A stretch of 64,000 bases of DNA from Gloeocapsopsis dulcis (GCF_032163395.1 NZ_CP119968.1:3560001-3624000), one strand, 5' to 3'; positions 27,575-38,275 are shown, numbered from the stretch's first letter. Notes: generated by a model not told the origin, from the sequence alone. Made by a program: numbers and translations.

Positions 27575-28315
27575 ATGGCAGATGAAAAAACTCCACACAA
27601 TAATGGAGAGGAAAAACCTAACGTTGCTGAACAAGCTCCTCAAGGAAAAACTGCTAAAGAGGAAGCTCCTCCCAGTACAGTAGAAGAACAAGCACCGAGC
27701 GTTGTCGCAGAAAATCTTCACAGTACGGACGAACCTGAAACTACAGATATTCCCTCCGCAAATGCTCCTGATCCGCAAGCAGCGAATCCTGAAGTAAATC
27801 CTAATGCTGCTAAAGCGAAATCAGCAGATACATCGAGTGCTGAAGAATCAGAAGAATCTACCCCAGCCAAGCCAGCGGCTAAAAAAGCTCCCGCTGCAGC
27901 TAAAGGTGATAAACCCGCGGCTGCCAAAGCCAAAAAAGAAAAGCCACCCGCTGTTGAAGACAAGCCTTTTGGTGAATTTATGCAACAAGATTACCTTCCG
28001 GCATTGCAAAAAGCACTTGCAAAAGAAGGCGTTCAAGACTTAGATCTCAAATTCGCTAAAGAAAAGATCAATGTTGCCGGTTTAACAGACGAATGCTGGC
28101 AAGTTAAAGGTTCTTGGCTAAACGGACAGCGACACTTTAATGTGTATTTTCCTGAAGAAAGTATTCAAGGACAACGCGCCCTTTCCTGCTACGAAGGTTC
28201 TAAGCCGAGTGCGATCGAGCCTTTCTTAATCGACGAGCGTCGAATAACGCTTGACTTAATGGTATTTGGCGTCATGCAGCGCTTAAATGGTCAAAAGTGG
28301 TTATCAAGAAATTAA
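27575..28315 (+). CDS. DUF2996 family protein
   Basis: This 246-residue protein has two parts. Residues 1-130 are disordered and rich in Ala, Pro, Glu and Lys (for example AKPAAKKAPAAAKGDKPAAA). Residues 130-246 form the cyanobacterial DUF2996 domain (KPFGEFMQQDYLPALQKALA, ECWQVKGSWLNGQRHFNVYF, then ITLDLMVFGVMQRLNGQ). The family occurs in cyanobacteria and chloroplasts; its function is not established. There is no signal peptide or membrane helix. ATG 27575 follows AAGGATTAACTTAAGCA. A strong terminator follows, so it is monocistronic. Confidence 0.88.
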   Translation: MADEKTPHNNGEEKPNVAEQAPQGKTAKEEAPPSTVEEQAPSVVAENLHSTDEPETTDIPSANAPDPQAANPEVNPNAAKAKSADTSSAEESEESTPAKPAAKKAPAAAKGDKPAAAKAKKEKPPAVEDKPFGEFMQQDYLPALQKALAKEGVQDLDLKFAKEKINVAGLTDECWQVKGSWLNGQRHFNVYFPEESIQGQRALSCYEGSKPSAIEPFLIDERRITLDLMVFGVMQRLNGQKWLSRN

Positions 28316-28329
28316 CCAAACTTAGAGCG

Positions 28330-28366
28330 GGGGTCAGAGAGAACTGCAAACCTCTGACCCCTTTTT
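28330..28366 (+). terminator. Rho-independent terminator after the DUF2996 gene
   Basis: GGGGTCAGAG (28330-28339) pairs perfectly with CTCTGACCCC (28352-28361), followed by TTTTT. Strong, directed for the plus strand. Confidence 0.85.
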
Positions 28367-28375
28367 ACTTGTCAA

Positions 28376-28882
28376 CTACATCTCTAAAAACGTGTAAATA
28401 ATAACACCCGTGTTGGGGTCATTATCAATTCCGACATAGCCTGTTTTTAGCATATCTTTAAGCGTTGATTCTACTTCGGTAAAGCTAGCTCCAGTATCCA
28501 TCACGCCTTGCGTTACCGATATCTTACCACCTCGTTTTGCAGCCGCACGTACAAGTTTTACCATCAACTGCTCGTGGGATGGTTTAATAACATTTGTGAC
28601 AAATGCGGGTTGAACTAACGGCACGCCATATGGAGATAAACCCATTTTTGTTCTTAGCTTCGTATTGTAGTCATCAACCATTCGAGGAAGCAAAAATAAA
28701 TCGATTAATTGTCCTACACCAAATAAACCAAAAGTCCCCAGCCATATTAATCCCGTGATAATTTTACCGTTGTAAATTCGGTGCAGTCCATTTAGCTGTA
28801 GCAGACAGCCTAGCCACAATATATAAGCACTACTTACTTTATTTGGGGGCTTTGCTGGTACTTGGGGATCTCCAATTTTCAT
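28376..28882 (-). CDS. TM2 domain-containing protein
   Basis: This 168-residue protein has two membrane helices, SSAYILWLGCLLQLNGLHRI and IITGLIWLGTFGLFGVGQLI, with the short GLHRIYNGK turn of the TM2 domain, followed by DLFLLPRMVDDYN. The C-terminal soluble part (residues 90-168) looks like a small winged helix: helix EQLMVKLVRAAAKRGGKIS, then ASFTEVESTLKDMLKTGYV and a final beta hairpin. This two-part form is common in cyanobacteria. Its function is unknown. It converges with the DUF2996 gene across a terminator. Confidence 0.88.
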   Translation of the reverse strand: MKIGDPQVPAKPPNKVSSAYILWLGCLLQLNGLHRIYNGKIITGLIWLGTFGLFGVGQLIDLFLLPRMVDDYNTKLRTKMGLSPYGVPLVQPAFVTNVIKPSHEQLMVKLVRAAAKRGGKISVTQGVMDTGASFTEVESTLKDMLKTGYVGIDNDPNTGVIIYTFLEM

Positions 28883-29084
28883 AGGTGTAAAAAGTCGTAT
28901 GAGTTAAATTAAACTGTGGACTTCCCTTTCTATTACCTTAGCTTTTACTTATAAATCCTGGGATGGCTACTGAATTTGCTCTGCCGTATACACACTACTT
29001 TACGCTTCCATCAGGTAGAATTGCGAATTTTGTTACCTGAATTGCCGAATGTTGTAGTAGGCGATCGCAATTTTGTAAAAAAAA

Positions 29085-29115
29085 TTGACAGCGTGTTGCA
29101 ACTCTTAACTAAATA
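29085..29115 (+). promoter_or_regulatory. Possible sigma-70-type promoter of acsF
   Basis: A perfect -35 box TTGACA (29085-29090) lies 107 bases upstream of the acsF start, with TAACTA (29106-29111) or TAAATA (29110-29115) as weak -10 candidates. Spacing is 15 or 19 bases, not ideal, so this is tentative. Confidence 0.35.
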
Positions 29116-29221
29116 AGTGTTTGCCATGCCCTCAAGCCTTGGTAGACTAAGCTTTATCAATATAAATTCAGTTATTAACTCAACCCCAGGCACAAAACAG
29201 CAGAAAAGGGCAAATAAAAAT

Positions 29222-30301
29222 ATGGTTGATTCTCTTAAAAAACCAGCAGAATTTGATGAAATGCGCCCAGGGGTGAAAGTACCAGCAAAGGAAACCCTAC
29301 TGACGCCGCGATTTTATACAACCGATTTCGATGAAATGGCGCGGATGGATCTCTCGGTTAACGAAGAGGAACTCACTGCGCTCTTAGAAGAGTTTCGTAC
29401 TGACTACAATCGCCATCACTTTGTTCGAGACGCCGAGTTTGAGCAATCTTGGGAACATATTGATGGAGAAACTCGCCAATTATTTGTAGAGTTTTTGGAG
29501 CGTTCTTGCACCGCAGAGTTTTCCGGCTTTCTGTTGTACAAAGAACTCAGCCGTCGTCTCAAAGACAAAAACCCTCTACTCGCAGAATCGTTTGCATTGA
29601 TGTCACGCGATGAAGCACGTCATGCAGGATTCTTAAATAAAGCACTGTCGGACTTTAATTTGTCCCTAGATTTGGGCTTTTTGACGAAGAGTCGTAAATA
29701 TACATTCTTCAAGCCGAAGTTTATCTTCTACGCAACTTATCTATCAGAGAAAATTGGTTACTGGCGGTACATCACAATCTATCGCCACTTAGCCGCGCAC
29801 CCAGAAAATCGCATCTATCCAATCTTCCGGTTCTTTGAAAACTGGTGTCAAGATGAAAACCGCCACGGAGATTTCTTCGATGCATTGATGCGATCGCAGC
29901 CGCAGTTCCTCAACGATTGGAAAGCGCGATTGTGGTGTCGTTTCTTTTTACTATCGGTGTTTGCGACGATGTATCTTAATGACATCCAGCGTGCAGGATT
30001 TTATCAATCAATTGGTTTAAACGCCCGAGATTACGATATCTACGTCATTGAGAAAACCAATGAGACTGCAGGGCGCGTGTTCCCCATTACCCTCAACGTC
30101 GAGCATCCCGATTTTTATCGCCGACTTGATGTTTGTATCAAGAATAATGAGAAATTGAGTGCGATCGCTAATTCCAATACACCAAAATTCTTACAATTTT
30201 TCCAAAAGCTACCGCTATACGTTGCTAATGGTTGGCAGTTCTTGTGTTTGTACCTGATCAAGCCACTCGATGCAGCAACACAACACGGCGCGGTACGTTA
30301 A
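29222..30301 (+). CDS. acsF: Mg-protoporphyrin IX monomethyl ester (oxidative) cyclase
   Basis: The protein has 359 residues from ATG 29222 ([20 protein letters not shown]); 29117 would add 35 residues not found in the family. AcsF is the diiron, O2-dependent cyclase that forms the fifth ring of chlorophyll at the membrane. Metal ligands appear in [26 protein letters not shown] and [30 protein letters not shown] is another signature. Cyanobacteria often have two copies, one used in air and one in low oxygen; which one this is cannot be told. It is closed by a strong terminator, so it is monocistronic. Confidence 0.96.
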   Translation: MVDSLKKPAEFDEMRPGVKVPAKETLLTPRFYTTDFDEMARMDLSVNEEELTALLEEFRTDYNRHHFVRDAEFEQSWEHIDGETRQLFVEFLERSCTAEFSGFLLYKELSRRLKDKNPLLAESFALMSRDEARHAGFLNKALSDFNLSLDLGFLTKSRKYTFFKPKFIFYATYLSEKIGYWRYITIYRHLAAHPENRIYPIFRFFENWCQDENRHGDFFDALMRSQPQFLNDWKARLWCRFFLLSVFATMYLNDIQRAGFYQSIGLNARDYDIYVIEKTNETAGRVFPITLNVEHPDFYRRLDVCIKNNEKLSAIANSNTPKFLQFFQKLPLYVANGWQFLCLYLIKPLDAATQHGAVR

Positions 30302-30326
30302 GTTTTTCAAGTTTTGCTCCGCTGCG

Positions 30327-30358
30327 GTGGTTCTGCATAGCGCAGAGCCACTTTTTTT
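30327..30358 (+). terminator. Rho-independent terminator after acsF
   Basis: GTGGTTCTGC (30327-30336), ATAGC, GCAGAGCCAC (30342-30351), then seven T. A textbook terminator with one mismatch-like bulge at most. Confidence 0.9.
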
Positions 30359-30383
30359 ATGAACAGATATAGAACGCCAAGAG

Positions 30384-31076
30384 ATGCGCGATCGCTTACT
30401 AATTATTTTTAGCTTTCTTTTCTACCTGTACGTATCATCTACTCCCGCTATCAGCCAACCACAGCCATCTCCCATCCCTCGTGCATCTGATTTAGATTTA
30501 AGTCCAGACATTGAAGATAGCCCAGTTTTACAACGCTGGCGCGACCAAGTACCAAATATTTTAGAAGAAATCACGCGCGATCCTAGCTTTCGCACGCGTC
30601 TACGATTAGGCTATTCTTTGTTTCCCTCGACACAAGCCGCAGGAATCACTCTTGGAGTTGAAGATGTTTTTATTGGTAGCACTCGTTTCACAGTAAGTGG
30701 TGAATATTACACGGCTTTTAATGGCGATCGTACAAGTTATGGTGCAGAACTTCGTTACTATTTGCGTCCCTTAGGTAGCTACATCAATGTTGCACCAGTC
30801 GTGGGATATCGTCATCTAGAAACTGACACCCATTCAATTGATGGAGTTAATCTTGGTGCGCGCCTACTTTTAGTGCTTTCTCGCAACGGTGCAGCAGATG
30901 TTTCTGTAACTCAAAGCTGGGTACGTCCAAGTACAGATACAGAAGTAAGTTTAACAACGTTATCTATAGGTTATGCCATAACAAATAATCTACGTATTTC
31001 AACCGATATTCAAAAACAGAATTCCCGCGAAAGTAAGGATAGCCGAATTGGTGTGGTTTTTGAATGGATGCCCTAA
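30384..31076 (+). CDS. Predicted outer-membrane beta-barrel protein
   Basis: This 230-residue protein has a signal peptide (LLIIFSFLFYLYVSSTPAIS, cleavage near AIS-QPQ). A Pro-rich linker follows, then alternating amphipathic strands such as RLRLGYSLFPSTQAAGITLG, FTVSGEYYTAF, YGAELRYYLRPLG and LRISTDIQKQN. It ends in an aromatic/Pro tail (VVFEWMP). This suits a small eight- to ten-strand barrel in the outer membrane. I do not recognise a named family, and no enzyme motif is visible. ATG 30384 lies just after the acsF terminator, so it has its own promoter. Confidence 0.65.
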   Translation: MRDRLLIIFSFLFYLYVSSTPAISQPQPSPIPRASDLDLSPDIEDSPVLQRWRDQVPNILEEITRDPSFRTRLRLGYSLFPSTQAAGITLGVEDVFIGSTRFTVSGEYYTAFNGDRTSYGAELRYYLRPLGSYINVAPVVGYRHLETDTHSIDGVNLGARLLLVLSRNGAADVSVTQSWVRPSTDTEVSLTTLSIGYAITNNLRISTDIQKQNSRESKDSRIGVVFEWMP

Positions 31077-31161
31077 TATCGTTCGTGTTACTACAAACAT
31101 GTTGCTACAAATAAATAACTTCAGGTACTTAGGAGAATCGATAATTACGAATTTGCGATGA

Positions 31162-32658
31162 CTATCCAAAATGTGCCTGTGTCATTGCTAATAGTACTGC
31201 GGGGTCAAGCAAGGGATCTGCGGATTGCTGACGCCAATTCAGAAGCTGATCGCGCAACAATTGTAGACGTGCTTGATGCTCTGGTTTACCTGCTAAGTTA
31301 TTAAACTCGATTGGATCGGTTTGTAAGTCGTATAACTCCTCGGCTGGTGGTTTATGGCATCTGTCCATTGCAACTTTCGCCGGATGTCCCGCAGGTAAAT
31401 TCCGCGCTTCGGCAAAAGCTACGTCTTGATCGACAACCATATATGGGTTGTGTCGGTTTGGCAGTAAATTTAGGATATATTTGTAACGTGCCCCCCGAAT
31501 ACTACGACGCGGGTAGAAACACGGGCGTGTATGGCTGGTATATTCAGCACAAAGTACGCTACGCCAACCAGTTGTGTTTCGTTGGAATAATGGTATGAGC
31601 GATCGCCCTGCCAAGTTTCTCGGTACTACCAAACCCGCAGCCTGTAGTACTGTTGGTAAAATGTCAACATTAGAAATTAATGAATTAACATTAACTAGAT
31701 TCGGTGCGATCTTACTTGACCAGCGCACGATCAAAGGTACGCGTAAGCCAGCTTCATAACAACTGCCTTTTGCTCTTGTAAACCCAGGACCATGATCGCC
31801 CATAAAAATCACTATAGTATTCTGAGCTTTTCCCGACTGTGCCAGCTGATTCAATAGCAACCCAATTCCAGCATCGAGGCGAGCAACGCTATTATAATAA
31901 CCAGCCATTCGTTTGCGTACTGCTGGAGTGTCGATACCTTGCCAAGGAAACGGGGGGATCTCTGCTACACCGTACGGCTGTTTAGGATAGCCATTAACCT
32001 GAGTTGGGAAAGGATTATGTGGATCGCTATAGCTTATTTTCAAAAAGAAGGGTTGTTGGGATTGTGAGAAGAAGGTGCGTGCACGTTGTGCTACAACTTC
32101 AACATTGCGCATATTGATCCCTTGATCTGATGTATCGTAACCTTGAGCTGGGATGTTGTAATCAAATGGAAAAGAAGCTTCTGGGTATAGGTGCAGTTTG
32201 CCGATAATTCCAGTCCGATATCCAGCAGCTTTGAGTAGCTGTGGCATTGTAACGACTCTAGGATCCATTGCGTAGCCGCTATTTGGGTACGCTAAACCGA
32301 CTTGCCCTATCGGTTCTCGTTTTGGCAAGAAATACCCCGTTTGATGCGGATATAGACCCGTAAAGAGACTACTACGCGAGGAACTGCAAGAGGCATTCGT
32401 AACATATGCATTGAGAAAACGTATACCTTGACGAGCTAGATTATTGATATTTGGAGTACGTGCGTACCGATCTCCGTAACAACCAAGGGTCTGCCCTAAA
32501 TCATCAGCCGTAACTAGGAGAATGTTTGGTAGTGTCGCTGAGTTTCCTGTTCGAGAAAAAATAAATTCGCTAAAACTTGCGGCGGAAGCTAACCCAGCTG
32601 CACCAGAATAAGTAAGTAACTTTCGCCTTGTGATGTAGATTGATTCTAATTGCCTCAT
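31162..32658 (-). CDS. Sulfatase, Tat-exported
   Basis: The protein has 498 residues from ATG 32658; a GTG at 32712 gives an 18-residue extension without a good ribosome site. TRRKLLTYSGAAGLASAASF is a twin-arginine signal. Alkaline-phosphatase-fold metal site: LLVTADDLGQTLGCYG at the start and FMGDHGPGF later. The formylglycine site is ASCSSSRSSLFTG, that is C-S-S-S-R where most family members have CxPSR. It is close to heparan N-sulfatase-like and iduronate-type sulfatases, acting outside the cytoplasm on sulfated sugars. No sulfatase-maturing enzyme is in the window. The last residues MTQAHFG are normal. Confidence 0.9.
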   Translation of the reverse strand: MRQLESIYITRRKLLTYSGAAGLASAASFSEFIFSRTGNSATLPNILLVTADDLGQTLGCYGDRYARTPNINNLARQGIRFLNAYVTNASCSSSRSSLFTGLYPHQTGYFLPKREPIGQVGLAYPNSGYAMDPRVVTMPQLLKAAGYRTGIIGKLHLYPEASFPFDYNIPAQGYDTSDQGINMRNVEVVAQRARTFFSQSQQPFFLKISYSDPHNPFPTQVNGYPKQPYGVAEIPPFPWQGIDTPAVRKRMAGYYNSVARLDAGIGLLLNQLAQSGKAQNTIVIFMGDHGPGFTRAKGSCYEAGLRVPLIVRWSSKIAPNLVNVNSLISNVDILPTVLQAAGLVVPRNLAGRSLIPLFQRNTTGWRSVLCAEYTSHTRPCFYPRRSIRGARYKYILNLLPNRHNPYMVVDQDVAFAEARNLPAGHPAKVAMDRCHKPPAEELYDLQTDPIEFNNLAGKPEHQARLQLLRDQLLNWRQQSADPLLDPAVLLAMTQAHFG

Positions 32659-32712
32659 AAATTGGCTAATTCCTGTTGTCACCTTGATTGAGATTAAAAA
32701 CCCCGATTTCAC

Positions 32713-32886
32713 GACTTGACTTGTAGCTATGAGTTAAACCGCGATTGCTTGTGGTCTAGCTACCTCTGCCAAACTTCCTGAGAGCGATGTTTTACACATA
32801 ATGCTCAGCTAGCAAATCTACAGTAAACCGATCAATTTACCGTAGATAAAATAAATTGAGTATGAGTTTGTCATGCAAAAATTAAG
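32713..32886. other. Upstream region of the sulfatase gene
   Basis: No gene in these bases. Together with the transposase relic that follows they make up the long gap between the divergent sulfatase and groES genes. Confidence 0.4.
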
Positions 32887-33072
32887 ATGACAATGGGAAA
32901 AGTACAGGAGTTACACAATCGAGAACTGAAGCAGTGTTGCGGCGTAGAACGCGCTCAAGTACATGCTTCACGAGCGCAACGCAATCGTATTGGACTGGCA
33001 ATTTGGGCATTTTTACGATTAGAACTGCGCTGATCTGCGACAGATATTAGTTGACACGAAGCCAAACTCAGC
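32887..33072 (+). pseudogene. IS4/IS701-like transposase C-terminal relic
   Basis: The plus-strand frame from 32887 reads CCGVERAQVHASRAQRNRIG then LAIWAFLRLELR, the typical end of a DDE transposase of the cyanobacterial IS4/IS701 type. After TGA the adjacent frame continues TDIS-stop-HEAKLS, where intact copies have a Trp codon. No DDE residues, no inverted repeats and no upstream part remain. It lies about 110 bases before the CIRCE operator of groES. Confidence 0.65.
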
Positions 33073-33188
33073 AAACCGTAGTATGCAAAATTTGCCAATT
33101 CTTGAAAACTTGTAGCCTGTTTGCTCAAACCAATGTTCGGGAAACCGTACCAGTAATTTTGTTGCGATCGCACCCACTGTTCGCTAAA

Positions 33189-33215
33189 TTAGCACTCAGG
33201 AGTTGAGAGTGCTAA
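33189..33215 (+). promoter_or_regulatory. CIRCE operator (HrcA binding site)
   Basis: TTAGCACTC (33189-33197), nine bases, GAGTGCTAA (33207-33215): a perfect CIRCE inverted repeat 15 bases before the groES start. HrcA represses groESL through this site and releases it on heat shock. Confidence 0.97.
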
Positions 33216-33230
33216 AAGAGAAAAATTTAT

Positions 33231-33542
33231 ATGGCAGCAGTATCTTTAAGTGTTTCTACAGTAAAACCTTTAGCTGACCGCGTTTTTGTTAAAGTCAGCG
33301 CATCCGAAGAAAAAACAGCAGGTGGATTGTATTTACCTGATACCGCAAAAGAAAAGCCTCAAGTCGGAGAAATTGTCTCTATTGGTCCTGGTAGACGCAG
33401 CGACGATGGTTCGCGCCAGGAGATGGAAATTAAAGTCGGCGACAAAGTACTTTACTCGAAGTACGCAGGTACTGATATCAAACTAGGTACCGAAGAATAT
33501 GTGCTGTTGTCAGAAAAAGACATCCTTGCAGTAGTTAACTAA
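33231..33542 (+). CDS. groES: Co-chaperonin GroES
   Basis: This 103-residue Cpn10 forms the seven-membered lid of the GroEL chamber. The sequence has [20 protein letters not shown], the mobile loop [17 protein letters not shown] that grips GroEL, and [20 protein letters not shown]. Length and motifs are standard. It lies directly under a CIRCE operator and is followed after 48 bases by groEL, so both are one heat-shock operon. The stop TAA runs into a tandem repeat tract. Confidence 0.98.
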   Translation: MAAVSLSVSTVKPLADRVFVKVSASEEKTAGGLYLPDTAKEKPQVGEIVSIGPGRRSDDGSRQEMEIKVGDKVLYSKYAGTDIKLGTEEYVLLSEKDILAVVN

Positions 33543-33577
33543 TACCAATTACCAGTCACCAATTACCAATTACCAAA
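33541..33577 (+). repeat. Short tandem repeat tract between groES and groEL
   Basis: Repeated ACCAATT / TACCAATT / ACCAGTC units (for example CACCAATTACCAATTACC) fill the gap. Such heptamer-like tracts are known between cyanobacterial genes; similar units occur at 49846-49876 and 50742-50793. Confidence 0.7.
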
Positions 33578-33584
33578 ATCATAG

Positions 33585-35231
<1,647 letters not shown>

Positions 35232-35274
35232 TTAGTCGATTGTGGGACGGGCATCTTGTCTGCCCTGTTTATAG

Positions 35275-35308
35275 CAGCTGCTTCTGAGTGGAAGTGGCTG
35301 TTTTTTTT
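35275..35308 (+). terminator. Terminator after groEL
   Basis: CAGCTGCTTC (35275-35284) pairs with GAAGTGGCTG (35291-35300) with two mismatches, followed by eight T. A weaker GGGCA/TGCCC hairpin lies just before (35250-35266). Confidence 0.75.
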
Positions 35309-35353
35309 ACGAACCACTAAGGACACTAAGGACACTAAGGAAGAGGCTAGACT

Positions 35354-35702
35354 CTATTTATTTATACTGGGCGTTCTTTGCTGTAATACAGATTGAATAA
35401 ATGGACTTTTGTACGAATTATATGCTGTTGCTTCTACGATACCGGAGGTAATAGCTGCTTTTTTTAGGCGATCGTATTCTTGCGCAAGTGTTGGGTTTTG
35501 GCGGAGTTGATCTCGAAAGAAGATGTTATTTAAGTGGACGTTAGAACCTTTTGGTGTCAAGTGTAGATGAACATTGTAAAAATTATGCTGGAAATTGATT
35601 CCTGCAACTAACATTGGGCGATCTTTAGGAATATTAGCAAAAGGTGTATCTTTAAAGCCAATAGCTTTTAACTTGTTGATAATATCAGTAAAGTCTTGGA
35701 TC
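35354..35702 (-). pseudogene. GrpB family protein, cut by an IS1-type element
   Basis: The minus-strand frame reads TIQDFTDIINKLKAIGFKDT, ANIPKDRPML, FQHNFYNVHLHLTPKGSN and FFRDQLRQNPTLAQEYDRLK, the C-terminal two thirds of the GrpB/UPF0157 nucleotidyltransferase-like family. At 35703 the sequence switches to the IS1 terminus. The N-terminal part with its HIGSTSVPG-type motif is not found on the far side of the element, so insertion came with deletion. It may still give an internal start at ATG 35614 but would lack the active site. Confidence 0.8.
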
Positions 35703-36605
35703 GTGCGTCAGGAAAACGTGGAATGATATTATACAGAGGTAGAAAATTACTCCTGTTCTAAGAAGCCATGCCTTGCCCACTAGGCACTCACGATAAAACC
35801 TCTAAACACGGTAAAACAAGTTCGGGTAGCCAACGCTACCGATGTCTAAACTGCAAACAAACTTATACCAGCACCTTTGACAGCATTGATTATCGACGGC
35901 AAGTAAGCTTTGAAGAAGTACGGATTGTATGACAATCTCATTGCGAGGGAACCAGTTTACGTGGCATTAGTCGGATTAGCGGATTGTCCTACAACACCGG
36001 GGTTAGCTTGATTCGAGCCGCAAGTCAAAAAGCACAGATGGTACACAACGCCGAAGTATCTTCTGTGGATACAGATGCGATCGCTGCTGACGAATTGTGG
36101 TCGTTTGTCCAAAAAAACAAAAGCACTGCTTGCTAAAAGAAGTCGAAACCGGAGATTGTTGGATAGCGTTAAGCTTGGCGCAGTTGAATGGTTTAGTTCT
36201 CACAGGTCGTCTGGGCAAGCATACTGACTCCTTAGCTATTGAGCTAGTCACCCGTACTGAAGGCAAGACCAACTGCAAAGAGTGGAACACCGATGGTTGG
36301 GGAGGATATGAGCGAGTACTGCGTAACGATGATGTTGACCATTACATCAGTAAAGCCTTGACACAACAGTTAGAGCGAACCAATGGCATCTTACGGCAAC
36401 AGACCGGACGTTGGCATCGACAACAGAACAAGTTTGGTAAGGTCTGGGAGCAGACGAAAATTACCTTGCGCTTAGTCATTACCTACTTCAACTGGATTTG
36501 GGTACATTCCCGTTTAGGCACTACGGCAGCTCAACGTGCAGACCTAACGGCAGAACCCTGGACTTGGCTGGATATTGCTGTTTATTCCACGCTTGCCTGA
36601 TGCAC
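35703..36605 (+). mobile_element. IS1-family insertion sequence
   Basis: The left end GTGCGTCAGGAAAACGTGGA and the right end (reverse complement of 36585-36605) GTGCATCAGGCAAGCGTGGA are imperfect inverted repeats. Between them are insA- and insB-like frames joined at A AAA AAC (36112-36118). Length about 0.9 kb fits IS1 types without passenger genes. No clear target duplication is visible, and GrpB does not resume on the right side. The exact outer bases are uncertain by a few positions. Confidence 0.75.
35768..36600 (+). pseudogene. IS1-family transposase (insA/insB frameshift gene with TGA)
   Basis: ATG 35768 opens MPCPLGTHDKTSKHGKTSSG then QRYRCLNCKQTYTSTF, the zinc-finger/HTH part of InsA. 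TGA at 35930-35932 (codon 55) interrupts it; the same frame goes on with QSHCEGTSLRGISRISGLSY up to the slippery A AAA AAC (36112-36118). After a -1 shift it reads the DDE part: KKQKHCLLKEVETGDCWIA, EWNTDGWGGYERVL and QQLERTNGILRQQTGRWHR, ending at 36600. The frameshift itself is normal for IS1; the TGA makes this copy probably inactive. Confidence 0.8.
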
Positions 36606-36875
36606 AACCTCCGTAACCATGCACTCAATTTCCTAGAACGCTATTTTTCTCAAGACGAGTAATACAGCAATCCTAAATAATTCATAAACATCCCTCTCTT
36701 TTCTCTTTTCTTTGTGTACTTTGAGCACTTTGTGGTTCGTTTCCAAAAAACTATACACACGCTATGACAAGTTGACACAACAACACATAAGCAGCTATAC
36801 CCTATTTAGAAGTAACTTGAATTTATTTTGATTTTCTGATACTTCTGTTGTAGTCAATTTACCTGAGACAATTTA
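36606..36875. other. Gap between IS1 and the permease gene
   Basis: A 20-codon scrap (ATG 36600 to TAA 36660, LRNHALNFLERYFSQDE) looks like the end of some gene but has no known family. A copy of the GGTTCGTT repeat lies at 36710-36744. Nothing else recognised. Confidence 0.4.
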
Positions 36876-38219
36876 ATGGCAAGCTGGCAAGCAATATTTA
36901 GCTCACTGATATTTATTAGTGTAATTGTCTTAATTATGACAGAGAGAATGCACCTAACTATTGCTGCATTTTTAGGTGCATTGCTGCTAGTTTTTGCCAA
37001 CATTATGACATTGACAGAAGCCGTTGGTTACATTGCAAGAAGCTACTCTACGCTAGCGCTCTTCTTTGGCGTAATGGTATTAGTAAGAGCATTTGAACCA
37101 ACAAAAGTATTTGATTACTTAGCAACTCAAATAGTCATTTTAGCTAAAGGACAAGGTAAACGACTTCTACTAGGAATTGTTGCAATTACAACTCCGATTT
37201 GTGCAGTACTACCTAATGCTACAACTGTAATGTTGTTAGCACCTCTAATTCCTCCCATAGCTGAAGATGTAGGAGTCAGTTTTGTTCCTTTATTAATTTT
37301 AATGGTGTTTGTTGCTAACAGTGCTGGTTTACTTACGTTAGTAGGTGACCCAGCAACATTTATTGTTGGAGATGCCATTAATATCAGTTTTATCAATTAC
37401 CTAAGTCGCTTAAGTTTAGGAGGAGTTATCGCAGTAGGAACAATTGTGGTTATGCTGCCATATTTGTTTCCTAAAATCTGGCGCAAAGAATTGGCAAGCT
37501 TAGAACAGTTACCACATCCTCAGATTAATCACCCCCGTGTTTTAACTTTAGGAATTATACTGATAGCTTTCATATTGCTGTTCTTTGCTATAGGAGAAAT
37601 GTTGCCAATTCCCATCTCACCGGCTGCAGTAGCCTTACTGGGAGCAGCACTTGCTTTACTACTTTCACATCACAGCAAAATTGAAACAGTTAACCATATT
37701 TTACGTGATGTAGATTGGAGCACTTTAATATTTTTTATGTGTATCTTTGTAATAATTGGAGGACTAGAAAAAACAGGTGTTGTCAGCAGTATCTCTGGAA
37801 TTTTAGCAATTGTTTTAGGTAGAAATATTGCTTTAGGTGCGCTGGTTCTCTTATTTTTAGTAGGATTTTTATCAAGTGTCGTACCAAATATTCCGCTGGT
37901 TGTCGCTATGGTGCCATTACTCAAAGAATATGTTGTTAATGTAGGATTGGCAGCACCAGAAATATTACAACCAGGGTTTCAAGGAGAGTTACCGCCTGTA
38001 GTTCTACCGTTGTTTTATGCAATGATGTTTGGTGCGACTCTAGGTGGAAATGGTACTTTAGTCGGGGCTTCTTCTAATATCGTTGCAGCGGGAATTGCTG
38101 AACTACATGGGCGACGAATTGCGTTTAAGACTTTTTTGCATTATGGTGTTCCAGTGATGGTTGTGCAGTTGATTGTTGCGGCAATATACATCACAATTCG
38201 CTTTTTGATCTTTAGGTAA
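36876..38219 (+). CDS. SLC13/ArsB-type permease
   Basis: This 447-residue inner-membrane protein has about 11 hydrophobic helices. It belongs to the ArsB/NhaD/SLC13 ion transporter superfamily: ITERMHLT-like start, AVLPNATTVMLLAPLIPPIA in the first half and the mirrored GNGTLVGASSNIVAAG in the second, the two hairpin/unwound sites that bind the transported anion and Na+. The central loop WRKELASLEQLPHPQIN divides the repeats. Members move dicarboxylates, sulfate, arsenite or exchange Na+/H+; the substrate is not clear. Lower GC and few HIP1 sites compared with neighbours. No operon partner. Confidence 0.88.
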   Translation: MASWQAIFSSLIFISVIVLIMTERMHLTIAAFLGALLLVFANIMTLTEAVGYIARSYSTLALFFGVMVLVRAFEPTKVFDYLATQIVILAKGQGKRLLLGIVAITTPICAVLPNATTVMLLAPLIPPIAEDVGVSFVPLLILMVFVANSAGLLTLVGDPATFIVGDAINISFINYLSRLSLGGVIAVGTIVVMLPYLFPKIWRKELASLEQLPHPQINHPRVLTLGIILIAFILLFFAIGEMLPIPISPAAVALLGAALALLLSHHSKIETVNHILRDVDWSTLIFFMCIFVIIGGLEKTGVVSSISGILAIVLGRNIALGALVLLFLVGFLSSVVPNIPLVVAMVPLLKEYVVNVGLAAPEILQPGFQGELPPVVLPLFYAMMFGATLGGNGTLVGASSNIVAAGIAELHGRRIAFKTFLHYGVPVMVVQLIVAAIYITIRFLIFR

Positions 38220-38275
38220 GCACAGGTAAGATACCTACGCCACATACAATAAGCTTGAAAAGTTAGAATAGTAGT

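Noticed and set aside
33541-33577. Tandem tract as CRISPR-like array
   Set aside because: Units are 7-8 bases with no spacers of constant length; it is a short tandem repeat.
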